Shown piece after piece: positions 6,767 to 11,384 of a DNA stretch of 11,384 nucleotides (positions are counted from its first letter, which is position 1; each line of letters begins with the position of its first letter). The position numbers and the translations under genes were made by a program. The notes beneath the pieces are model-generated. The model did not search any database and was not told the origin of the DNA. It worked only from the letters and a program-made list of their open reading frames with translations. Source of the DNA: Pseudomonadota bacterium (GTDB taxonomy: Bacteria > Pseudomonadota > Alphaproteobacteria > Rhizobiales > Xanthobacteraceae); the NCBI GenBank assembly GCA_023390695.1, contig JAEWCJ010000047.1, forward strand, positions 1 through 11,384, given 5' to 3'.

Positions 6767-7246
6767 ATGTATCGCATCGCAGCCGTTATCGTGCTGGCCC
6801 TGTGGCCGCTGCAGGCGAAGGCGGATATTGAAATCCGCGTCGACAAGGCGAGTCAGCGCATGTTCGTCAGCGTGAATGGCGAGATGCGGCATTTCTGGAC
6901 CGTGTCCACTGGGCTCGGCGGCGGTCCGCATAACGGCACCTACAAGCCGCAGCGGCTGGAGCGCAAATGGCATTCGCGCAAATACAACATGGCGCCGATG
7001 CCGTATTCGATTTTCTTCGACGGCAATTACGCCATTCACGGAACGACGCATGTGAAACAACTGGGCCGGCGCGCATCCAAGGGCTGTGTCAGACTGCATC
7101 CCGACAATGCCGCCGTGCTGTTCGCTCTGGTGCAGAAACATGGTTCGGCAAATACCCGTATCGTCATTGAACCGGCAGCCGCAGACATTGCCGAGAGCAG
7201 CGTCCGCCGCAAATCGCAGCGGCTGGCCGGCCGGACCGATCGCTGA
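6767..7246 (+). CDS. Secreted L,D-transpeptidase (YkuD domain)
   Basis: This 159-residue protein should form 3-3 cross-links in peptidoglycan, or attach proteins to it, using a catalytic cysteine. A Sec-type signal peptide spans residues 1-19 ('IAAVIVLALWPLQAKA'). The YkuD domain follows directly, with 'IEIRVDKASQRMFVSVNGEM' (21-40), the 'TGLGGGPHNGTYKP' loop (48-61), H91 in 'YAIHGTT', and the active-site block 'ASKGCVRLHP' with S104 and nucleophile C107. The commoner version of this block is SHGCVR. Lysine replaces the histidine here, which is frequent in alphaproteobacterial members. There is no LysM or other wall-binding domain, so it is a minimal single-domain enzyme. It is divergent from the endopeptidase gene and ends 3 nt before the next convergent gene. 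Confidence 0.93.
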   Translation: MYRIAAVIVLALWPLQAKADIEIRVDKASQRMFVSVNGEMRHFWTVSTGLGGGPHNGTYKPQRLERKWHSRKYNMAPMPYSIFFDGNYAIHGTTHVKQLGRRASKGCVRLHPDNAAVLFALVQKHGSANTRIVIEPAAADIAESSVRRKSQRLAGRTDR

Positions 7247-7249
7247 TCT

Positions 7250-7567
7250 CTATTTCGACTTCCGCCGCTTGCGGGTCGCCGCCGCCTTCTTGGCGGAACG
7301 GGAGCGGGCCGCCGCGGGCCGGGAGGCCGAGGCGCGTCCGCCCAGCCGTCCGCCCAGCCGTCCGCCCTTGCGCGATGAGGCATAGCTGCGCTTGCGGCCG
7401 CGGCCGGCGCCGCTCTTCTTGCCGCCGCCGGTCTCCTTGTTGACGGTGGCCCAGGCGCGCCTTTCCGCTTCATCTTCGGAGACACCGCGTTTCTCGTAGC
7501 CCTCCTCGATATGACGGGCCATGCGTTTCTGCTTGTTCGTGTAGCTGGATTTGTCACCGCGCGGCAT
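7250..7567 (-). CDS. Small basic protein with histone-like tail ('plasmid stabilization'-type family)
   Basis: The 105-residue product starts MPRGDKSSYTNKQKRMARHI and continues with 'EEGYEKRGVSEDEAERRAWA' and 'TVNKETGGGKKSGAGRGRKR'. I recognise this as a widespread proteobacterial family often labelled plasmid stabilization protein. That name has little experimental support, and this copy is not in a plasmid-like setting. The first 50 or so residues look like a compact helical domain. The rest is low-complexity and rich in K, R, A, S and G, resembling the C-terminal tail of bacterial histone H1-like proteins, so DNA or RNA binding is a reasonable inference. The frame stays open upstream to 7714, but the ATG at 7567 is chosen because GGAGG lies 9 nt before it and the family starts there. 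A 12-bp repeat encodes GGRL GGRL GGR in the tail. Confidence 0.85.
   Translation of the reverse strand: MPRGDKSSYTNKQKRMARHIEEGYEKRGVSEDEAERRAWATVNKETGGGKKSGAGRGRKRSYASSRKGGRLGGRLGGRASASRPAAARSRSAKKAAATRKRRKSK
7336..7367. repeat. 12-bp tandem repeat, about 2.7 copies, in the basic tail
   Basis: The unit gtccgcccagcc occurs at 7336-7347 and 7348-7359, with a partial copy at 7360-7367, all perfect. It encodes GGRL repeats on the minus strand, so copy-number change would lengthen the tail by four residues without a frameshift. Confidence 0.95.
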
Positions 7568-7576
7568 GACCGAAAC

Positions 7577-7581
7577 CCTCC
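7577..7581 (-). promoter_or_regulatory. Ribosome binding site of the small basic protein gene
   Basis: GGAGG on the minus strand lies 9 nt before the ATG at 7567. It supports this start over the longer open frame to 7714. Confidence 0.75.
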
Positions 7582-7668
7582 ATTTATTGCCGATAAAACG
7601 CGGCATGTTGCGCGGCGTTCCCCGGAGGCTTCGCCCGCGCGCCATTTTCCCGACAAAGACAAAGCGCA

Positions 7669-7698
7669 TTGACACCCGGCCCCGAAAGACGGTCGAAT
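7669..7698 (+). promoter_or_regulatory. Possible sigma-70 promoter for the AraC-type regulator gene
   Basis: TTGACA (7669-7674) is a perfect -35 hexamer, followed after 18 nt by TCGAAT (7693-7698), which matches TATAAT at four of six positions. The start codon is at 7748, which leaves a leader of roughly 40 nt. Chance occurrence is possible. Confidence 0.35.
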
Positions 7699-7703
7699 TC
7701 GGC

Positions 7704-7738
7704 CGTTCGTCCATCAGATCTGACTGAACGTCTTTTTT
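7704..7738 (+). terminator. Terminator-like hairpin and T-run in the leader of the AraC-type gene
   Basis: CGTTC (7704-7708) can pair with GAACG (7726-7730). The perfect palindrome TCAGATCTGA (7714-7723) lies inside, and TCTTTTTT follows at 7731-7738. The stem is interrupted and weak. It ends about 10 nt before the regulator's ATG, so it could be an attenuator, an operator, or nothing. Confidence 0.3.
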
Positions 7739-7747
7739 GAACGGACC

Positions 7748-8746
7748 ATGAGCACTGATACGCTGTCCGATGTCCTGCGCGCGGTGCGGCTGACGGGCGC
7801 CGTCTTCATCGATGTCGACGTTGATATCGGCGTGCCCTGGGCCTCATGGGCCCCGGCATCGAAGCATCTGATCCCGCTGATCATGCCGGATGCGCAGCAT
7901 CTCATGTCCTATCACCTGGTGATGGACGGCGCGTGTTTCGCGATCCAGAAGAATCAGGAGCCGATCAAGCTGGAGGCCGGCGACCTGATCGTGTTTCCGC
8001 ACGGCGACGGCCATACCATGTGCACGGATGCGAGCATGCGCGCGCCGGGGCCGTTCGATCTCGACACGATCGATCTGACGAAACCGCGGCCGTGGAAAAT
8101 CGTCAGCGGCGATGGCCGCGACCGCCTGAAATTGTTCTGCGGATTTCTCGGCTGCGATGTGCGGCCGTTCAATCCGCTGCTGGCGGCGCTGCCGCAGCGG
8201 ATTCACTGCAGCAACCGCAACCCCGCCTGCAATGAACGGCTCAATCATTTCTACCGGATGGCGGTCGCGGAATCGAACGGCCAGCGCATCGGCGGCGAGA
8301 GCGTGATCGCGAAGCTGAGCGAATTGCTCTTCATCGAGCTCGTGCGCATGTATCTGGAATCGCTGCCGCGTGAACAGACCGGCTGGCTCGCGGGCCTGCG
8401 CGATCGTCATGTCGGGCGGGCCTTGGCCTTGCTGCATGCCGAACCTGCCAGGCCATGGACGCTGGACGATCTCTCCGGCGAGGTGGGATTGTCGCGTTCG
8501 GCGCTCGCCGATCGCTTCACCGGCTTTGTCGGCATGCCGCCGATGCAGTATCTCGCCAAATGGCGGATGCAGGTTGCGTCCGGTCTGCTGACATCGGGGC
8601 AGGGCAATATCGCGCGGATCGCGGTCGATGTCGGCTACGATTCGGAAGCGGCTTTCAGCCGCGCGTTCAAGAAGATCGTCGGCATGCCGCCCGCCGCCTG
8701 GCGCAAGAATCAATCAACAAGCCAGATTCGCCGCGAGATCGCGTGA
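7748..8746 (+). CDS. AraC-family transcriptional regulator with N-terminal cupin domain
   Basis: This 332-residue protein is a predicted DNA-binding activator. The N-terminal half is cupin-like: 'GDLIVFPHGDGHTM' (78-91) is the typical beta-barrel strand of the Cupin_6/AraC-binding type that senses a small molecule or effector. The C-terminal AraC domain carries two helix-turn-helix units: 'WTLDDLSGEVGLSRSALADR' (237-256) and 'IARIAVDVGYDSEAAFSRAF' (288-307), followed by the signature end 'KKIVGMPPAAWR'. No membrane segment is seen. The ATG at 7748 has only a weak Shine-Dalgarno sequence. No neighbouring gene is an obvious target: the gene upstream is divergent and the gene downstream is convergent. 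The last 33 nt overlap the end of the LysR gene on the other strand. The effector is unknown. Confidence 0.92.
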   Translation: MSTDTLSDVLRAVRLTGAVFIDVDVDIGVPWASWAPASKHLIPLIMPDAQHLMSYHLVMDGACFAIQKNQEPIKLEAGDLIVFPHGDGHTMCTDASMRAPGPFDLDTIDLTKPRPWKIVSGDGRDRLKLFCGFLGCDVRPFNPLLAALPQRIHCSNRNPACNERLNHFYRMAVAESNGQRIGGESVIAKLSELLFIELVRMYLESLPREQTGWLAGLRDRHVGRALALLHAEPARPWTLDDLSGEVGLSRSALADRFTGFVGMPPMQYLAKWRMQVASGLLTSGQGNIARIAVDVGYDSEAAFSRAFKKIVGMPPAAWRKNQSTSQIRREIA

Positions 8747-9604
8747 TTTGATCCAGGCGCGGAACGCCTGAACGGCTGGCTCGGCCGATTTGCGTTTGAC
8801 CGAGACCAGCCAGTGCGCCGACTCGCAATCGACGTGCGATTCCCAGACCGGCACCAGCGTGCCGGCCGCAAGTTCGGCATCGACCAGGGGCCGGCGGCCG
8901 ATGGCAATGCCGAGGCCGCGCGCGGCGGCATCGAACGCCATCTGCAATGTGTCGAAGCGCAAACCGTGTTCGGGCGAGGGCGTTTTGCGGCCGGTCGCCG
9001 TGGCCCAGCGCGCCCAGTCTTCCGACACGGTCGTGACATGGATCAGCGGCAGCGCCTCGAGTTCCTTTCCGGCAAAGTCGGCCTGCCGGTGCGGGGCGCA
9101 AACCGGCACCAGCGTTTCGCGCAGCAGGGCGTCGGCGACAAGGCCGGGCCAGTCGCCACGGCCGACGCGGATCGCGATGTCCGCGCCGCCCTCGCCGAGT
9201 TCGGCGCAATCCTGCGACGTATCGATCGCCACCGCGATATCGGGATGGGTGTCGCGGAATTCCGACAGCCGCGGCAGCAGAAACCGATTGGCGAAAGTCG
9301 GCGCGACGCTGATGCTGAGTCTTCGGCGATGACGCGATGAGGAAATCTCCGCGCTGCCTTCGGCCAAGGCCTGCAACGCCGATTGCACAACGGGATAGTA
9401 AGCGCTGCCCGCCGGCGTCAGCACCGGACCTTTGGCCGTCCGCATGAAGAGCGGTGTGCCCAGCCATTGCTCCAGCGCCTGGATGCCATGACTCACGGCA
9501 CTCGGCGTCAGCAGCAATTCCTCGGCGGCCTGCTTGAAACTCAGATGCCGTGCCGCTGCCTCGAACAGGCGCAAGGTGTTCAGCGGCGGCAGACGATGGC
9601 GCAT
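8714..9604 (-). CDS. LysR-family transcriptional regulator, GcvA-like
   Basis: This 296-residue regulator starts 'MRHRLPPLNTLRLFEAAARH', the typical GcvA-subgroup N-terminus. The winged helix-turn-helix follows ('LSFKQAAEELLLTPSAVSHG', 21-40), then 'LEQWLGTPLFMRTAKGPVLT' (44-63). The C-terminal effector domain begins near residue 95 ('RLSISVAPTFANRFLLPRL'). The frame is open far upstream (to 10468), but that part runs antisense through the enoyl-CoA hydratase gene. The ATG at 9604 gives the family start, and an ATG at 9670 would add an unconserved N-terminus. The gene is divergent from the enoyl-CoA hydratase gene with a 111-bp gap, the usual LysR/target arrangement, so control of that gene is a fair inference. 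Its 3' end overlaps the AraC-type gene by 33 nt. Confidence 0.93.
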   Translation of the reverse strand: MRHRLPPLNTLRLFEAAARHLSFKQAAEELLLTPSAVSHGIQALEQWLGTPLFMRTAKGPVLTPAGSAYYPVVQSALQALAEGSAEISSSRHRRRLSISVAPTFANRFLLPRLSEFRDTHPDIAVAIDTSQDCAELGEGGADIAIRVGRGDWPGLVADALLRETLVPVCAPHRQADFAGKELEALPLIHVTTVSEDWARWATATGRKTPSPEHGLRFDTLQMAFDAAARGLGIAIGRRPLVDAELAAGTLVPVWESHVDCESAHWLVSVKRKSAEPAVQAFRAWIKSRDLAANLAC

Positions 9605-9715
9605 GGCGATGGCCGTTCGGTCGGATGAATAATTTTCAGCTCGGCGCGAAAACTTCTCGTTTGAAAGCATAGCACCGGCCGGGAAGCATGGCCTTGCAAC
9701 CAAGGAATGACTCTC
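9605..9715. promoter_or_regulatory. Divergent control region between the LysR regulator and enoyl-CoA hydratase genes
   Basis: This 111-bp region includes an AT-rich patch (about 9626-9637, gaataatttt) that stands out from the GC-rich surroundings and could hold -10 elements. An imperfect dyad AAAC-ttctc-GTTT lies at 9650-9662 and an 8-bp palindrome CCGGCCGG at 9675-9682. A convincing LysR T-N11-A box was not established. Confidence 0.45.
9702..9706 (+). promoter_or_regulatory. Ribosome binding site of the enoyl-CoA hydratase gene
   Basis: AAGGA lies 9 nt before the ATG at 9716 and directly abuts the ATG at 9707. Translation should therefore begin at 9716, not 9707. A further ATG at 9722 is less well spaced. 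Confidence 0.6.
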
Positions 9716-10564
9716 ATGCCCATGTACAAACCCGGCGCCGCCGTCCTGCTCGACGTGCGCGGTGCGTGCGCCACCGTCACCCTCAACCGCCCCGGCAAGC
9801 TCAATGCGCTGAATGCCGAGGTGATCGACCGCCTGCAGGAGATTTTCGATTTCGTGGAAAGCGAGGCGAATATCCGCGCCGTCGTCCTCACCGGCGCTGG
9901 CGAACGGGCCTTCAGCGCCGGCGCCGATATCGCCGAATTGCAGCAGACAATCCGGCGCGGTGTCGATGTGGCGATGCGCGACTTCGTGCGGCGCGGCCAG
10001 AATCTGACCCGCCGCATCGAATCCTTCGGCAAGCCGGTGATCGCGGCGGTGAACGGGCTGGCCTTCGGCGGTGGCTGCGAGATCGTGGAAGCCTGCCCGC
10101 TGGCCATCGCCGCGGATCATGCGACCTTCGCCAAACCGGAGATCAAGCTCGGCTTTGCGCCGCCCTTCGGCGGCACCCAGCGGCTGCCGCGGCTGATCGG
10201 CCGCAAGCGCGCCCTGCACATGATCCTGACCGGCGAGACGATATCGGCGCGGGATGCGCGACTGATCGGCCTCGTCAACGAGGTGGTGCCGCGCGTCAAC
10301 CTGATGGACGCCGTGCAGGCTCTGGTGGAGCAAATCTGCCTGCACACGGCGGAAGCGGTCCGGGCCTGCCTCACCAGTGTGACGCGGGGCATCAATCTCA
10401 CCATCGATGAGGGGCTTGCGGTGGAGGCCGGACAGTTCGAGCGCATGGCATCGACATCCGACGTACATGCCGGATTGCAGGGGTTTCTCGATCGCTCACG
10501 GCGCAGGCAAAGCGGAGAATCGGGATTTGACGACGTCGTGCAGCCGGTCGCGGAGCGGATATAG
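9716..10564 (+). CDS. Enoyl-CoA hydratase/isomerase (crotonase) family protein
   Basis: This 282-residue soluble protein belongs to the crotonase superfamily and probably hydrates enoyl-CoA in fatty-acid or aromatic-acid degradation. Visible family blocks are 'VTLNRPGKLNALNAEVIDRL' (21-40), the CoA-binding 'AFSAGADIAEL' (65-75), the oxyanion-hole region 'NGLAFGGGCEIVEAC' (113-127) and 'FAKPEIKLGFAPPFGGTQRL' (138-157). Both catalytic glutamates of true hydratases appear present, E122 (GGGCE) and E142 (PEI), which favours hydratase over isomerase activity. The usual acidic residue of the 'ACDIRIA' segment is replaced by proline ('EACPLAIA'). The start at 9716 is set by the AAGGA spacing; 9707 would add three residues. 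It stands alone apart from the divergent LysR gene, so the substrate and pathway are open. It ends 14 nt before the convergent HugZ-like gene. Confidence 0.93.
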   Translation: MPMYKPGAAVLLDVRGACATVTLNRPGKLNALNAEVIDRLQEIFDFVESEANIRAVVLTGAGERAFSAGADIAELQQTIRRGVDVAMRDFVRRGQNLTRRIESFGKPVIAAVNGLAFGGGCEIVEACPLAIAADHATFAKPEIKLGFAPPFGGTQRLPRLIGRKRALHMILTGETISARDARLIGLVNEVVPRVNLMDAVQALVEQICLHTAEAVRACLTSVTRGINLTIDEGLAVEAGQFERMASTSDVHAGLQGFLDRSRRRQSGESGFDDVVQPVAERI

Positions 10565-10598
10565 GCGCGCGATTCTGCTTAGGCCCGGGCCCGCGCCT
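10563..10598. terminator. Possible hairpin between two convergent genes
   Basis: AGGCGCG (10563-10569) pairs with CGCGCCT (10592-10598), and the loop contains the perfect palindrome GGCCCGGGCC (10582-10591). It spans the ends of the crotonase and HugZ-like genes and is symmetric, so it could act for both strands. No T-run follows on either side, and such GC palindromes are common in this genome type, so it is a weak call. Confidence 0.25.
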
Positions 10599-11220
10599 GG
10601 TCCGCCAGTTGTTTCAGGACCGCCCGCAGCGGCCCGGCGCCGTTGACCCGCTGCGGAAAGGGCAGCCGCAGGGCGGTCCGGCCATTCTGCAATTCCATGC
10701 CTTCGGGATCGAAGCCCGCGCATATCCAGTTCCCGTCGGGTGCGCCGAGCAGGTTGGTCGCATAAAGGCGCAGCGCGTCCGCATGATCCTCGTTCATATG
10801 CGCGGCGGCGCCCGCCTCGGCGGCGATGAGATCGTCCGCACCGGCCAGATCGACCAGAATATCGGCCGGGTTGAGGTCGATGATCCGGCCAAAGCCCGCG
10901 ACCAGATGCGCGCTTTCAACGTCGATGCGGTAAAATGCGAAATCCGCAAAGTCCACGAACATCTCCGATTCGGGCTGGCGCGCGAGGTAGCGGCGGCGGT
11001 CGTTCCCGTCTTGTGTCACGCTGGCGCGTCCCATCAGGGTCACGCGGGCGCCCTGCAGCGGATCGCCCTCCTTGCGCTCGTCGAGCATGAGCGAGACGCG
11101 GGCATCGGCGAGGATGTTCTTGGTATGCAGCGCCAGTCCCGAGATCAGCAGCAGCGGTGCGCCGTCTGGCGCCGTCGCCACATTGACCAGCGAGCAATGG
11201 GGAGCGCCCGAACCGGGCAT
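10579..11220 (-). CDS. HugZ-like pyridoxamine-phosphate-oxidase-fold protein with DUF2470 domain; true start probably upstream
   Basis: The protein has a split-barrel flavin/heme-binding domain ('CSLVNVATAPDGAPLLLISG', then 'LALHTKNILADARVSLMLDE', about residues 9-48, through 'FADFAFYRIDVESAHLVAGF' at 91-110). A C-terminal DUF2470 domain follows ('AAAHMNEDHADALRLYA', 138-154). Family members are tied to heme iron utilization, but related proteins bind FMN, so the activity here is not certain. The ATG at 11220 is the only ATG, GTG or TTG in this frame, yet it cuts off conserved sequence. The frame stays open to 11331 and reads 'DFDPCQATRKLLRESRSGAL' and then 'ATL' just before this ATG, which is the normal N-terminal helix of the family. 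The missing start is treated in the next entry. If the copy is truly out of frame it may be weakly expressed or a pseudogene. It is convergent with the crotonase gene. Confidence 0.85.
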   Translation of the reverse strand: MPGSGAPHCSLVNVATAPDGAPLLLISGLALHTKNILADARVSLMLDERKEGDPLQGARVTLMGRASVTQDGNDRRRYLARQPESEMFVDFADFAFYRIDVESAHLVAGFGRIIDLNPADILVDLAGADDLIAAEAGAAAHMNEDHADALRLYATNLLGAPDGNWICAGFDPEGMELQNGRTALRLPFPQRVNGAGPLRAVLKQLADQARARA

Positions 11221-11345
11221 CAGGGTCGCGAGAGCTCCGGACCGGCTCTCCCGCAGTAATTTGCGGGTGGCCTGACAGGGGTCGAAATCGGCAGTTGGCT
11301 GCTTATCTGAGGTCCTTAGCAGGTTTCTGCGTTAACTCTCTCCAT
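11221..11345 (-). other. 5' coding extension of the HugZ-like gene with probable frameshift near its start
   Basis: An ATG at 11343-11345 on the minus strand has a GGAG 9 nt upstream (11355-11358) and a -10-like TACAAT at 11379-11384, as expected for a real gene start. Its frame encodes only MERVNAETC before a TAA at 11316-11318. The HugZ frame, one base off, is open from 11331 and has no start codon of the ATG, GTG or TTG type. One extra base between about 11319 and 11331 would join the two frames; the AAA run at 11324-11326 (minus strand) is the obvious place. Alternatives are initiation at CTG (11322) or a short leader peptide. Confidence 0.6.
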
Positions 11346-11378
11346 TAATTCCAGCTCCGGGAACCATTTGGGGCTAGA

Positions 11379-11384
11379 ATTGTA
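11379..11384 (-). promoter_or_regulatory. Possible -10 element of the HugZ-like gene
   Basis: TACAAT on the minus strand matches TATAAT at five of six positions. It is about 33 nt before the ATG at 11345. The -35 region would lie beyond the window edge, so this cannot be completed. Confidence 0.35.

Noticed and set aside
7568..7714. Upstream extension of the small basic protein to 154 residues
   Set aside because: The ATG at 7567 has a good Shine-Dalgarno sequence and the family-typical N-terminus; the extension reads as unconserved sequence over the promoter region.
9605..10468. Upstream extension of the LysR frame to 584 residues
   Set aside because: The extension is antisense to the crotonase gene, and the LysR family start at 9604 is clear.
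11230..11250. Inverted repeat GAGAGC/GCTCTC with inner CCGG copies
   Set aside because: It lies within the conserved N-terminal coding part of the HugZ-like gene and is short; codon usage explains it adequately.
11319..11331. Programmed -1 ribosomal frameshift joining the nine-codon ORF to the HugZ frame
   Set aside because: No slippery heptamer of the X-XXY-YYZ type lies in the zero frame here, so an indel or alternative start explains the pattern better.
1..11384. CRISPR array, tRNA, insertion sequence, integrase or attachment site
   Set aside because: No regularly spaced repeats, cloverleaf sequence, transposase motif or flanking terminal repeats were seen on either strand.

Overview
The window looks like ordinary chromosome from a high-GC (roughly 60-65% by eye) alphaproteobacterium. 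The best fit is Hyphomicrobiales of the Bradyrhizobium/Rhodopseudomonas/Xanthobacteraceae kind. This rests on family resemblance: the ModA and ModB sequences, a MepA-like endopeptidase, a YkuD protein with an S-K-G-C active site, a 105-residue basic protein starting MPRGDKSSYT, and a HugZ/DUF2470 protein. No tRNA, rRNA, insertion sequence, integrase, phage gene or CRISPR array was seen. Genes are packed tightly, with several convergent pairs separated by a few bases or overlapping, and no gene-free stretch exceeds 300 bases.

Layout. (1) 2-298 (+) is the C-terminal end of a FecB/BtuF-type substrate-binding protein cut by the window edge. (2) 256-3287 (-) is a four-gene unit: modA, modB, modC and a signal-less BtuF-like protein. 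The first three form a molybdate ABC importer (periplasmic binding protein, permease, ATPase). ModC is short and lacks the C-terminal molybdate-sensing domain. (3) 3482-5710 (+), divergent from modA, is a GMC-family FAD alcohol/choline dehydrogenase followed 3 nt later by a five-helix Yip1-domain membrane protein. (4) 5728-7246 is a divergent cell-wall pair: a MepA-type murein endopeptidase (-) and a small secreted L,D-transpeptidase (+). (5) 7250-7567 (-) is a small, very basic protein with a histone-like tail. (6) 7748-8746 (+) is an AraC-type regulator, overlapping tail to tail with (7) a GcvA-like LysR regulator at 8714-9604 (-). (8) 9716-10564 (+) is an enoyl-CoA hydratase divergent from the LysR gene and a plausible target of it. 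(9) 10579-11220 (-), with coding signal running to about 11331, is a HugZ-like heme/FMN-binding protein whose 5' end appears frameshifted.

How the genes work together: the clear unit is high-affinity molybdate uptake. The peptidoglycan pair probably acts in the same compartment on the same cross-links. The remaining genes look like independent metabolic or regulatory genes. I found no convincing new multi-gene system. The most checkable oddities are the missing start of the HugZ-like gene, the ModC without a TOBE domain next to an in-frame signal-less BtuF-like gene, and the duplicated signal-peptide segment in ModA.
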